From contig JANSYL010000009.1 of the NCBI GenBank assembly GCA_024742455.1, forward strand, positions 1-64,000: DNA of 64,000 nt, given 5' to 3'. Position 1 is the first letter of the stretch. The number at the start of each line of letters is the position of its first letter. Of this stretch, positions 26,347 through 34,736 are shown one piece after another. A program made the translations under genes and the position numbers. The notes under the pieces are model-generated. The model was not told the DNA's origin. It was given only the letters and a program-made list of their open reading frames with translations, and did no database searches. Source of the DNA: Paracoccaceae bacterium (lineage in GTDB: Bacteria > Pseudomonadota > Alphaproteobacteria > Rhodobacterales > Rhodobacteraceae).

Positions 26347-27300
26347 ATGAGCGACCGTCTGCCCCCGCTGACCGCCTTGCGCGCGTTCGATGCCGCTGCG
26401 CGGCATATGAGTTTCGCGCGCGCGGCCGAGGAACTGAACGTCACGCCCGCCGCGCTCAGCTTTCAGATCAAGTCGCTCGAGGATCATCTGGGCACCCCGG
26501 TGTTCCGCCGCCTCAACCGTGCCGTGGAACTGACCGCCGCGGGCCAGGCGCTGGCCCCGGGGGCCGCCGACGGATTCGCCACGCTGCAATCGGCCTGGCG
26601 CGCGGCGCAGCGCAGCACCGATACGACCGGCCTGACCGTCACCGCCGGTCCCGCCTTCACCGCGAAATGGCTGGCACCGCGCCTGTTCGGGTTCGCGCAG
26701 GATCACCCCGAGATCGAACTCAGGTTCGCGGCCTCGCTCAGGCTGATGGATTTCGACCGCGACAATGTGGATGTGGCGATCCGCTTCGGCATCCCGCGCG
26801 ACGAACAGGGCCTTTTCTCGCGCCAGATCGTATCGGAATGGGTCACGCCGATGATGACCGCCGAGATGGCCGCGAGATACCCTGAACCCGCGGACCTGCT
26901 GACCGCCCCGCTGCTCAGCTCGGACGATATCAGGCTCCTGTTTCCGGAAATCGGATGGAAAAGCTGGTTCGCGGCTGCCGGTCTGCCGATGCCCAAGGGC
27001 GAGGGCACAAGGTTCAGCCAGGCCGATCATGCATTGGATGCTGCGGCGGCCGGGGCGGGCGTGGTGCTCGGCCGGGTGATCCTTGCTGAAAAGGACCTGC
27101 GCGAGGGGCGGCTGGTCATGCCCTACGATCTGGCGCTGACCACCTCGGCCGCCTATCGCTTCGTCTGTCCCGAAGGGGTCCAGACCCGGCCTCAGGTGCA
27201 AGCCTTCCTTGCCTGGCTGGAAAGCCAGATCGCGGATCTGGATACCTATGAGGCGGGGCACCGGTTCGTGCCGGCCCCCGCCGCGCGTCCCGGCGCCTAG
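26347..27300 (+). CDS. LysR-family transcriptional regulator, GcvA-like
   Basis: 317 residues. The N-terminal winged helix-turn-helix (residues 5-65) reads LPPLTALRAFDAAARHMSF...AAEELNVTPAALSFQIKSLE, very close to GcvA-type LysR proteins. The C-terminal effector domain (about 90-300) has the usual order GPAFTAKWLAPRL, DVAIRFG and GVVLGRV. The target genes are not identified; the nearest divergent gene is the 49-residue small gene. The stop codon shares the four bases CTAG with the convergent YdcH stop. The palindrome before its start suggests autoregulation. Confidence 0.9.
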   Translation: MSDRLPPLTALRAFDAAARHMSFARAAEELNVTPAALSFQIKSLEDHLGTPVFRRLNRAVELTAAGQALAPGAADGFATLQSAWRAAQRSTDTTGLTVTAGPAFTAKWLAPRLFGFAQDHPEIELRFAASLRLMDFDRDNVDVAIRFGIPRDEQGLFSRQIVSEWVTPMMTAEMAARYPEPADLLTAPLLSSDDIRLLFPEIGWKSWFAAAGLPMPKGEGTRFSQADHALDAAAAGAGVVLGRVILAEKDLREGRLVMPYDLALTTSAAYRFVCPEGVQTRPQVQAFLAWLESQIADLDTYEAGHRFVPAPAARPGA

Positions 27301-27461
27301 CTGTCGAGGCGCGAGATTTCCTCTTTCAGACGCAGTTTCTGTTTCTTCAGATCACGGAGGGTCACGTCATCCATGCCGGGGCAGCGTTGCGCCTCTTCCA
27401 CGCGGTCGGACAGGTGGGCATGCTTTTTCTTCAACTCCGACAGATGGGCGTCGATCGACAT
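27297..27461 (-). CDS. YdcH family (DUF465) small helical protein
   Basis: 54 residues of the YdcH/DUF465 family, function unknown. It is a short two-helix, Lys/Glu-rich protein: MSIDAHLSELKKKHAHLSDR, then DVTLRDLKKQKLRLKEEI, the segment conserved in the family. AAAGGAGGA lies 6 bases before ATG 27461, a strong ribosome site that fixes the start. Its TAG stop overlaps the LysR TAG (CTAG, 27297-27300). Confidence 0.9.
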   Translation of the reverse strand: MSIDAHLSELKKKHAHLSDRVEEAQRCPGMDDVTLRDLKKQKLRLKEEISRLDS

Positions 27462-27487
27462 CTGCGTCCTCCTTTCGCTGATTACAC

Positions 27488-27520
27488 TGCACAAAGTGCA
27501 ACACGAAACCCGAGTCGTGT
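27488..27520 (-). promoter_or_regulatory. Two adjacent inverted repeats upstream of YdcH
   Basis: TGCAC-AAA-GTGCA (27488-27500) is followed at once by ACACGA (27501-27506) and its inverse TCGTGT (27515-27520). They lie 27-59 bases upstream of the YdcH ATG in an otherwise AT-richer gap. They may be an operator and/or a leader hairpin; no specific regulator is suggested. Confidence 0.3.
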
Positions 27521-27566
27521 CACGCATCTGTTGCAAAGCATTGTGCGAACGGCACCGGGCCGCGGC

Positions 27567-28325
27567 TCAATCCCAGGGCAGCGCCTGAGCGTCGCGCAGG
27601 ATCGCGCGGGCGATGTCCGTCTGGTCCTCGCCGTCGCCCGCATGGTGCGGCGCGGCATGCAGCACGGCAGGGGCCAGCAGGCGAAACGGGGCGCGCCCGC
27701 CTTTGCGGGCACGGACCAGCACCTGCCCCGCCTCCCGCCCCGCGCGTCCGGCGACCGGGCGCACCGCGACCGATCCAAGCCCGTTCATCGCGGCCAGGGC
27801 ATCCGGCAAACGGTCCGATGACAGGATCAGCGTCAGCCATCCCCTGGGGGCCAGCCGCGCCCGGCCCACCGCGATCCAATCCGCCAGCGGCGTGTCCTCG
27901 CGCAGCGCCGCCTCGCGCCCCGGATCGGCGGCGGCGGTGCCCGTTTCCGGCGGGAAATAGGGGGGATTGGCAACAACCTGGTCAAAGCTTTGCTGCCGCA
28001 GCTCGCCCGGCAGGTCGGCCAGGTCGGCGGTCACGATCTGCGCCTCGAGCCCTGCCTCCGCGACGTTCCGCCGGGCCAGATCGGCATAGCTGCCCTGGCG
28101 CTCAACCCCCGTGACCCGCAGCCCCGGCACCCGCGCCGCAAGGCACAGGCTGGCCACCCCCACGCCACAGCCAAGCTCCAGCACCGATTGTCCCGCCCGC
28201 GCCTCCACCGCTGCGGCCAGCAGCACCGGGTCGGTTCCGGCACGGTAACCCGATGCCGGCTGCCATGCCCGCACCCGGCCATCCAGGAATGCGTCATGGG
28301 TCAGGTCGGTCGCGTTCGCGCTCAC
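27567..28325 (-). CDS. tRNA1(Val) A37-N6 methyltransferase TrmN6-like
   Basis: 252 residues of the class I methyltransferase group of TrmN6/YfiC. SAM motif I is VLELGCGVGVASLCLAARVP, an acidic ribose-binding residue is in VTGVERQ, and the N6-adenine catalytic motif is NPPYF. The N-terminal DLTHDAFLDGRVRAWQPASGYRAGTD is characteristic of this family. Start GTG at 28325 overlaps the TGA of the DUF2007 gene (GTGA). The C-terminal part is Arg/Ala rich and could bind tRNA. Confidence 0.85.
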   Translation of the reverse strand: MSANATDLTHDAFLDGRVRAWQPASGYRAGTDPVLLAAAVEARAGQSVLELGCGVGVASLCLAARVPGLRVTGVERQGSYADLARRNVAEAGLEAQIVTADLADLPGELRQQSFDQVVANPPYFPPETGTAAADPGREAALREDTPLADWIAVGRARLAPRGWLTLILSSDRLPDALAAMNGLGSVAVRPVAGRAGREAGQVLVRARKGGRAPFRLLAPAVLHAAPHHAGDGEDQTDIARAILRDAQALPWD

Positions 28326-28537
28326 TCGCTTACCGGCAGGTCGTTGTCGCGCAGAACGGCCCGCGCGCGGAACGCGTCCGCCCGCGCCACCAGCAACCGG
28401 CGCGGCAAAATGCCGATCGACCCTTCGAGGACGCTCATGTGGACGTCCATTTCGAACACTTCTATATCCTCGCCCGACAGCAATGCGTTGGCGAAGGCGA
28501 TGACGGTCGGATCGTTGGAGCGCAGGACCTCGAGCAT
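28322..28537 (-). CDS. DUF2007 family small protein
   Basis: 71 residues matching the DUF2007 (putative prokaryotic signal transducing) domain: MLEVLRSNDPTVIAFANALL, FEMDVHMSVLEGSIGILPRR, and LLVARADAFRARAVL. Members adopt a small alpha-beta fold resembling PII-like proteins; function unknown. Start at 28537 is chosen by the family N-terminus. It is divergent from the polyprenyl synthase gene and overlaps the TrmN6-like gene by 4 bases. Confidence 0.88.
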   Translation of the reverse strand: MLEVLRSNDPTVIAFANALLSGEDIEVFEMDVHMSVLEGSIGILPRRLLVARADAFRARAVLRDNDLPVSE

Positions 28538-28614
28538 GTCGGGGATGTATGCCCGCCACCGGCGGTTGTCGAGACAAGGGCCGGACGGCCCCACGAGGGA
28601 AGGACCCGCGCGCC

Positions 28615-29616
28615 ATGAGCCTGGACCAGGCCGCTACCAAACCCCATGACCGCCTGTCGGCCCATCTGGCCGATGATCTGGCGGCGGTGAACGCGTTGAT
28701 CCGCGACCGGATGGCCTCGGAACACGCGCCGCGCATTCCCGAGGTCACCGCCCATCTGGTCGAAGCCGGGGGCAAGCGCATCCGTCCGATGCTGACATTG
28801 GCCGCCGCGCGGCTCTGTGGCTATGAGGGTCAGGATCACCGGAAACTGGCCGCCACGGTGGAATTCATCCATACCGCGACGCTGCTGCATGACGACGTGG
28901 TCGATGAAAGCCAGCGCCGCAGGGGGCGCCCGACCGCGAACCTGCTCTGGGACAACAAATCCAGCGTGCTGGTGGGTGATTACCTTTTTGCCCGGTCATT
29001 CCAGCTGATGGTCGAAACCGGGTCGCTCCGGGTGCTGAACATCCTGTCGAACGCCGCCGCCGTGATCGCCGAGGGCGAGGTGCTGCAGCTTTCGGCGGCG
29101 ATGAATATCGCGACCACCGAAGACACCTACCTGCAGGTGATCCGTGGAAAGACCGCCGCCCTGTTCGAAGCGGCCTGCGAGGTCGGCGGTGTGATCGCCG
29201 ATCAGCCCGACAATGTCGTCACCGCGCTTGCCGCCTATGGCGACGGGCTGGGCATCGCGTTCCAGATGGCTGATGACCTTCTGGATTGGGGCGGGGCTGC
29301 CGGGGTGATTGGCAAGAACACCGGTGATGATTTCCGCGAACGCAAGCTGACCCTGCCGGTCATCCGCGCTATCGCCCGCGCCGATGCGGGCGAACGCGAC
29401 TTCTGGAAAAGGACCATCGAAAAGGGCGACCAGCAGGACGGCGACCTGGAAACAGCCCTCGGGCTGTTGCGCAAACATGGCACTCTGGATGAAACCCGGG
29501 CCGAGGCCGAAGCCCATGCCGCCCGCGCTGCCGGTGCGCTGGAGGCGCTGCCCGATCACCCGCTGCGCGACATGATGCGCGATCTGGCGTCCTACGTCGT
29601 CGCGCGGCTGGCCTAG
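28615..29616 (+). CDS. All-trans polyprenyl diphosphate synthase (ubiquinone side chain)
   Basis: 333 residues of the trans-isoprenyl diphosphate synthase family. The first Asp-rich motif DDVVD is at 93-97 after LLH, followed by RRGRPTANLLW, and the second is in QMADDLLDW. RPMLTLAAARLCG and GDYLFARSFQ are further family blocks. The bulk around the first motif fits a long-chain (octa/decaprenyl) enzyme, which supplies the ubiquinone tail later joined by UbiA (59.6-60.6 kb). GAGGGAAGGA lies upstream of the ATG. The TAG stop shares CTAG with the convergent ispE stop. Confidence 0.93.
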   Translation: MSLDQAATKPHDRLSAHLADDLAAVNALIRDRMASEHAPRIPEVTAHLVEAGGKRIRPMLTLAAARLCGYEGQDHRKLAATVEFIHTATLLHDDVVDESQRRRGRPTANLLWDNKSSVLVGDYLFARSFQLMVETGSLRVLNILSNAAAVIAEGEVLQLSAAMNIATTEDTYLQVIRGKTAALFEAACEVGGVIADQPDNVVTALAAYGDGLGIAFQMADDLLDWGGAAGVIGKNTGDDFRERKLTLPVIRAIARADAGERDFWKRTIEKGDQQDGDLETALGLLRKHGTLDETRAEAEAHAARAAGALEALPDHPLRDMMRDLASYVVARLA

Positions 29617-30452
29617 GGCGCGGCCAGCACCGGCGCGGAGGCCACCCACCAATCGGGCTGATCGCGGCCCAGCGCCCTGGCCGCGTCGGTTGCGGCATCC
29701 TCGGCGCCGAACAGTCCGAAACAGGTGCCGCCCGACCCGCTCATCCGCGCCAGCAGGCATCCGGGCCGCGCCTCCAGGTGGTCGAGCACGGTACCGATCT
29801 CGGGCACCAGGTCCCGCGCCGGGGGCCAGAGGTCGTTCCGCGCGATACACAGCCAGCGCACGAAGCCGGGCAGGTCGGACCAGTCCGGGTCGGACAGGGG
29901 CGGGTTTTCGGCCGTCGCAAGGCGCGAGAATACGGCCCCCGTGGGCACCGCGACGCCGGCATTCGCCAGCACGATCCACAGCGGCGGCAAGGGCGGCACC
30001 GGCTCGATCACGTCGCCAATGCCCCGCATCCGGCAGGGTGCGCCATGCACGCAGACTGGGATATCCGCCCCGATGGCCAGTTGTGCCGCAAGCCCCGGCA
30101 GGGGCCTGTCCCACAGCGCCGCCAACCCGTGCAGCGCCGCCGCCGCATCGGCCGATCCGCCCCCGATCCCGCCCGCATGGGGCAGGTGCTTGTCCAGAAT
30201 GATCCGCGCGCCAAGGGGCGGGTCGAACGCCTGCGCCGCCTTCCAGATCAGGTTGCGATCATCGGTCGGCACGCCCTCGGACCGGGGGCCGGTGACATCG
30301 AGGGTCAGGGCGCCATCGGCCGCGACCGAAATCCAGTCGCCCGCGCCCGCAAAAACCACCAGCGAATCCAGCAGGTGATACCCGTCCGCCCGCCGCCCGG
30401 TGACATGCAGCGCCAGGTTGACCTTGGCCGGGGCGAACCGCCGGTGGCTCAC
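29613..30452 (-). CDS. ispE: 4-diphosphocytidyl-2-C-methyl-D-erythritol kinase
   Basis: 279 residues of the GHMP kinase family, catalysing the ATP-dependent 2-phosphorylation step of the MEP isoprenoid pathway. FAPAKVNLALHVTGRRADGYH is the IspE N-terminus with the substrate-binding residues, LPHAGGIGGGSADAAAAL is the ATP-binding glycine loop, and ARMSGSGGTCFGLF the GHMP motif 3. Start is GTG overlapping the TPR gene stop (GTGA). It feeds the same pathway as the convergent polyprenyl synthase. Confidence 0.94.
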   Translation of the reverse strand: MSHRRFAPAKVNLALHVTGRRADGYHLLDSLVVFAGAGDWISVAADGALTLDVTGPRSEGVPTDDRNLIWKAAQAFDPPLGARIILDKHLPHAGGIGGGSADAAAALHGLAALWDRPLPGLAAQLAIGADIPVCVHGAPCRMRGIGDVIEPVPPLPPLWIVLANAGVAVPTGAVFSRLATAENPPLSDPDWSDLPGFVRWLCIARNDLWPPARDLVPEIGTVLDHLEARPGCLLARMSGSGGTCFGLFGAEDAATDAARALGRDQPDWWVASAPVLAAP

Positions 30453-32155
30453 TGAATGGCGCCGACGCCGCCCTCGGCCTCCAGCACCTCGTAAAGGCCC
30501 ATATCCAGCTTCCGGCGGATACGGTCGGCGACATCGGGCTCGGGCTCGAAACTCAGGGCCCGGTTCCACTGGAACTCGGCCTCGCGGTAGCGTCCGACCA
30601 TCCAGTACACATCGCCCAGATGGTCGAGGATGATTGGCTCATAGGGGGCCAGTTCCACCGCGCGCTCCATCGGAGCCACCGCCTCTTCGAAGCGGCCGAG
30701 CCGGTACAGGACCCAGCCCAGACTGTCAGTGATGTAGCCCGAATCGGGCCGCCCCGCGACGGCGCGTTCGATCATGTCGAGCGCCTCGTCGAAGTTGCGG
30801 CGCTGTTCGACAAGCGAATAGCCGAGGTAATTCAGAACGTTGGGCTGTTCGGGGTTCAGTTCCAGCGCGCGCCGGAAATCGGCCTCGGCCGGGGGCCAGT
30901 TGTCGGTCTGCTCGTAGCAGATGGCGCGGGTGTAGAACAGGAACCAGGCGCTTTCCTGGCTGTCATCCATCGCGTCGATGGCCTCGCTATAGGCTTCGAT
31001 GGCCTCGCCGCAGCGGTCTTCGCGGCGCAAAAGATCGCCGAGCGCGGCATAGATCGACGACAGGCCCGGCCTCTCGGCGGTCACCGCCCGCAGGAGGGCA
31101 ATGGCCTCATCGGCGGCACCCGCTTCATAAAGCGCCTCGGCCCGGCCCGCCTGCGCCTCGACGTAATTGTCGCTGTCGGGGGGCACGGTGGCGAAGCTTT
31201 CGGCCGCCAGTTCATGCTGCCCCTGTTCAAGAAACATCCGCGCCACGAACATCGCCGCCTGCCCGTGGTCCGGGTCGATGCCGCGTGCGGCCTGGCCGTA
31301 AAGAACCGGCAACCCGCCGGCCTGGCCGTCCGCCTCCAGCGCCCGCGCGACGGAAAAGAACACTTCGGCCACGCCCTGTTGCGCGGTGGTGATGAAGGCA
31401 TAGGGCCGGGGCGCGGTTTCCGTTGTCAGCCGCGCCTGCAGCGCCAGGATCGAAGGGTCCGGGACGGCATCGGTAAAGCGAGTGAGCAAGGCCACCGCCT
31501 CGTCGCGCCGGTCCAGTTGCGCCAGGATCTCGGCCCGGGCCCGGATCGTGCGTTCTGTCATCGTGACCAGGCCGAAAGCCTCGCCCGACAGGATCAGGTC
31601 GGCCCCTTCGAAGTCGCCGACCGCGGCCCGTGCATATCCCAGATGGGTGCGGGCGAGGTTGGCCAGCGTGGGCTCCTCTGCCACGGCTTCGAACGCGGCA
31701 ACGGCACCGGTCATGTCACCGCCGCCAAAACGCAGCCACGCATCGGCCAGCCCGTCGATCAGGGGGCCGCCGGCTTGCTGGGCGGCAATCGCCTCGGCGG
31801 CCTCTGCGAAATTACCGCTCCGCACCGCCAGAACGAACCGCGCCAGATCGGCCAGTTCGCGCGCCCCGGGCGTGTCGTCCGCCGCATCGGCAAGCTCGGC
31901 GGCCCGGGCCCAGTCGCCCATCGCGGCCCATGCATAGATGGCATTCCCCGCGATCAGCCCGTTGCCCGGGTCCGCGATCAGCGCCCGTTCGAAAAACCGC
32001 GCCGCCGCCCGCTGATCCCCGTCCAGTGCGGCCGCCCGACCGGCAAGGTAGGCGCCCGACAGGCCCGGCCCGGGCTCGGCCTGCGCAAGGACGGCTGCGG
32101 GCGACAACAGGGTCGTCCCGATGTAAAGGGCAAACGCTGCAAACGCGCGGGGCAT
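30449..32155 (-). CDS. Periplasmic TPR-repeat protein
   Basis: 568 residues with a Sec signal peptide (MPRAFAAFALYIGTTLLSPAAVLAQ, cleavage near 25) and no further membrane span. The mature protein is built of tetratricopeptide-type helical pairs, e.g. AARFFERALIADPGNGL, RALELNPEQPNVLNYLGYSL and RAVELAPYEPIILDHLGDVY, at least five in the C-terminal half. TPR superhelices scaffold protein complexes; here it would be periplasmic. The stop overlaps the ispE start, so ispE is co-translated, but a functional link to IspE is not obvious. It lies 110 bases after ETF-QO. Confidence 0.88.
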   Translation of the reverse strand: MPRAFAAFALYIGTTLLSPAAVLAQAEPGPGLSGAYLAGRAAALDGDQRAAARFFERALIADPGNGLIAGNAIYAWAAMGDWARAAELADAADDTPGARELADLARFVLAVRSGNFAEAAEAIAAQQAGGPLIDGLADAWLRFGGGDMTGAVAAFEAVAEEPTLANLARTHLGYARAAVGDFEGADLILSGEAFGLVTMTERTIRARAEILAQLDRRDEAVALLTRFTDAVPDPSILALQARLTTETAPRPYAFITTAQQGVAEVFFSVARALEADGQAGGLPVLYGQAARGIDPDHGQAAMFVARMFLEQGQHELAAESFATVPPDSDNYVEAQAGRAEALYEAGAADEAIALLRAVTAERPGLSSIYAALGDLLRREDRCGEAIEAYSEAIDAMDDSQESAWFLFYTRAICYEQTDNWPPAEADFRRALELNPEQPNVLNYLGYSLVEQRRNFDEALDMIERAVAGRPDSGYITDSLGWVLYRLGRFEEAVAPMERAVELAPYEPIILDHLGDVYWMVGRYREAEFQWNRALSFEPEPDVADRIRRKLDMGLYEVLEAEGGVGAIQ

Positions 32156-32265
32156 CGTGCATCTCCTCGGGTCGTGCGCTCGAAACCTAGGCCTCCGCGC
32201 CGCGCAGGGCAATGTCGCGCAGCCGTTCCCGCGCCGTGCTGACCGGTATGTGACCGGCCGACCCC

Positions 32266-33918
32266 TCACATGTTGGGATAGTTCGGCCCGTCTCCCCCCT
32301 GCGGCACGGTCCAGTTGATGTTCTGGCTCGGGTCCTTGATGTCGCAGGTCTTGCAGTGAACGCAGTTCTGGAAATTGATCACGAAACGCGGGTCCTTGCC
32401 GTCTTCCTTCACCACCTCGTAGACGCCTGCCGGGCAATAGCGTTCGGCGGGTTCGGCATAGGTCGGCAGGTTCACCAGAATCGGCACCGACGGATCCTTG
32501 AGCTTCAGATGCGCGGGCTGGCTTTCCTCGTGATTGGTCATGGAGAAACTGACATTGGTCAGCCGGTCAAAGCTCAGCACGCCATCGGGGCGGGGATACT
32601 CTATCGGTTTGTGGTCGTCGGCCTTGCCGGTCGCCTCGGCATCCGATTTGCCATGGCTCAGCGTGCCGAAGGGCGAGATGCCGATCAGGCTGTTCAGCCA
32701 CATGTCCAGCCCGCCCAGGCCAAGACCGCCCAGAAGCCCGTATTTCGACCACAGCGGCTTGACGTTGCGCACCGGTTTCAGATCGCGCGCCACGGCGCCG
32801 CTGCGCAACTCGGCCTCATAGGCGTCCAGTTCGTCGCCCGACCGCCCGGCGCTCATCGCTTCGAACGCGGCCTCTGCGGCGGCCTTTCCCGACAGCATCG
32901 CGTTGTGGTTGCCCTTGATGCGCGGCACGTTCACCAGCCCCACACCACAGCCCAGAAGCGCCACCCCCGGCGCGACCGCTTTGGGCATCGATTGCCAGCC
33001 ACCTTCGGAAATCGCCCGTGCGCCATAGGCGATGCGTTTGCCGCCCTTCAACAGCTCGGCGACCATCGGGTGATGCTTGAACCGCTGGAACTCCATGTAG
33101 GGGTACAGATGCGGATTGGCGTAATTCAGGTGGGTGACGAAGCCCACATAGACCTGATTGTTATCAAGGTGATAGATGAACGACCCGCCGCCTGCGTTCT
33201 TGCCCAGCGGCCAGCCCATCGTGTGCATCACCAGGCCTTCGCGGTGCTTCTCGGGATCGACCTCCCAGATTTCCTTCATGCCGAGGCCGAATTTCTGCGG
33301 ATCGCGCCCGGCCGACAGGTCGAATTTCTCCATCACTTCCTTGGTCAGCGACCCGCGCACGCCTTCACCCAGGAACACGTATTTGCCATGCAGTTCCATG
33401 CCCGGTTCGGTGTTCTCGCCGATCGAGCCATCGGGTTCGAGGCCGAAGACACCGGCCACGACACCCTTCACCGCGCCATCCTTGCCATAGACAAGTTCCG
33501 AACAGGCCATGCCGGGGAAGATCTCGACGCCCATCGCCTCGGCCTGCTCGGCCATCCAGCGGCAGACATTGCCCATCGACACGATGTAATTGCCGTGATT
33601 GTTCATCAGCCGCGGCATCATCCAGTTGGGCAGCCGGATCTGCCCGCCTTCGCCCAGCATGTAGAACTCGTCGTCGCGCACCGGCACTGTGATCGGCGCC
33701 GCCTTGTCACGCCAGTCCGGGATCAGCGCGTCCAGCCCCGCGGGGTCCAGCACCGCGCCCGACAGGATATGCGCGCCCACCTCGGACCCTTTTTCCAGCA
33801 CCACGACGCTCAGATCGGGGTCGAGCTGTTTCAGACGGATCGCCGCCGAAAGCCCCGCCGGCCCGGCGCCGACGATCACCACATCATACTCCATGCTTTC
33901 GCGTTCGATCTGGGTCAT
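32266..33918 (-). CDS. Electron transfer flavoprotein:ubiquinone oxidoreductase
   Basis: 550 residues, the usual ETF-QO length. It carries electrons from ETF, loaded by acyl-CoA dehydrogenases and related enzymes, into the ubiquinone pool. DVVIVGAGPAGLSAAIRL is the FAD motif; the middle has the ubiquinone-binding/membrane-surface region. The C-terminal [4Fe-4S] ligands are CPAGVYEV and NCVHCKTCDIKDP. The peripheral membrane protein sits on the cytoplasmic face of the inner membrane. ATG at 33918 has GGGACC upstream. It begins a minus-strand run with the TPR and ispE genes. Confidence 0.96.
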   Translation of the reverse strand: MTQIERESMEYDVVIVGAGPAGLSAAIRLKQLDPDLSVVVLEKGSEVGAHILSGAVLDPAGLDALIPDWRDKAAPITVPVRDDEFYMLGEGGQIRLPNWMMPRLMNNHGNYIVSMGNVCRWMAEQAEAMGVEIFPGMACSELVYGKDGAVKGVVAGVFGLEPDGSIGENTEPGMELHGKYVFLGEGVRGSLTKEVMEKFDLSAGRDPQKFGLGMKEIWEVDPEKHREGLVMHTMGWPLGKNAGGGSFIYHLDNNQVYVGFVTHLNYANPHLYPYMEFQRFKHHPMVAELLKGGKRIAYGARAISEGGWQSMPKAVAPGVALLGCGVGLVNVPRIKGNHNAMLSGKAAAEAAFEAMSAGRSGDELDAYEAELRSGAVARDLKPVRNVKPLWSKYGLLGGLGLGGLDMWLNSLIGISPFGTLSHGKSDAEATGKADDHKPIEYPRPDGVLSFDRLTNVSFSMTNHEESQPAHLKLKDPSVPILVNLPTYAEPAERYCPAGVYEVVKEDGKDPRFVINFQNCVHCKTCDIKDPSQNINWTVPQGGDGPNYPNM

Positions 33919-34096
33919 CGCGTGGTCCCTTGCACCTGGTGTCTGGAGGGGAGGATTGGGCCGAACCCCCAGTCGGGCAAGGGCCTAGCGCGAAGGTGTC
34001 GCAGAGGTCAATTCCAACGCCACGTCGCAAAGGCCGGGCTTGGCGGCGCGCGGCGCGTGGCCTAGCTGTGACCAAACCGTCCCAAGGAGGTCCGAT

Positions 34097-34423
34097 ATGA
34101 CCGTCACCCGCCTGGTCTATGCCGCCCTGCTGATCATCGGCACCGTGCTGCCCTGGAGCTATTTCTACGCATGGTTCGCTGAAAACGGCTGGTCGCTCGG
34201 CGCGATGATCGATGCCTGGTATGTCAACCTCGCCACCACGGGGCTGGTCTATGACCTGACCGTCGCGGCGGCGGCGCTGACCGTCTGGGCGCTCTACGAA
34301 GGGGTCGTTCGGCGCGATTACTGGTATCTGCTGGTGATCCCCGTGACCTTCGGCATCGGCGTCAGCGCCGGGCTTCCGCTGGCGCTCCTGCTGCTCACGC
34401 GTCGGTCTGGGGCTTCGGCGTAG
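34097..34423 (+). CDS. DUF2834 small membrane protein
   Basis: 108 residues with about three hydrophobic spans: LVYAALLIIGTVLPWSYF, LTVAAAALTVWALYEG and LLVIPVTFGIGVSAGLPLALLLL. The loop FAENGWSLGAMIDAWYVN is characteristic of the DUF2834 family, whose function is unknown. AAGGAGG stands 7 bases before the ATG. The last 29 bases overlap, on the opposite strand, the end of a YdhR-like gene. Confidence 0.85.
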   Translation: MTVTRLVYAALLIIGTVLPWSYFYAWFAENGWSLGAMIDAWYVNLATTGLVYDLTVAAAALTVWALYEGVVRRDYWYLLVIPVTFGIGVSAGLPLALLLLTRRSGASA

Positions 34424-34736
34424 GCACGCCGTCGACCCGCACCTCGCCCGCGATATTGTCGAGCACCACGGGATTGTCCCAGATCGTCACCGAGGGCCGG
34501 GCGCCGAACCGGCCCTCCATCCAGTCGGCCCAGTCGGCGTTGAACCAGGCCTCGGCGGCGGCCCGGCTTTCGAATTCATAGACCCCGCCGCCCCCCGTTT
34601 CGCCGTTCAGGAAGTATTTCCGCCGCAGCCCCGGCACCTCCTGGAAAATCGGGGCATCGGCGACCGACCGGTCGATCACGGCCTGCCGGTCCCGCTTGGG
34701 ACCGGGCAGGGGGATGGTCACCACCGCGATGATCAC
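34395..34736 (-). CDS. YdhR-like/ABM-type dimeric alpha-beta barrel protein
   Basis: 113 residues of the dimeric alpha-beta barrel type, similar to YdhR and antibiotic-biosynthesis monooxygenase-like proteins. IIAVVTIPLPGPKRDRQAV, GLRRKYFLNGETGGGGVYEF and EAWFNADWADWMEGRFG follow the YdhR pattern. The last part (about 96-113) is a short polar tail. No metal or cofactor residues are obvious, so activity is unknown. GTG start at 34736 overlaps the TGA of the quinone oxidoreductase gene (GTGA). Its 3' end overlaps the DUF2834 gene by 29 bases antiparallel. Confidence 0.82.
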   Translation of the reverse strand: MIIAVVTIPLPGPKRDRQAVIDRSVADAPIFQEVPGLRRKYFLNGETGGGGVYEFESRAAAEAWFNADWADWMEGRFGARPSVTIWDNPVVLDNIAGEVRVDGVPTPKPQTDA

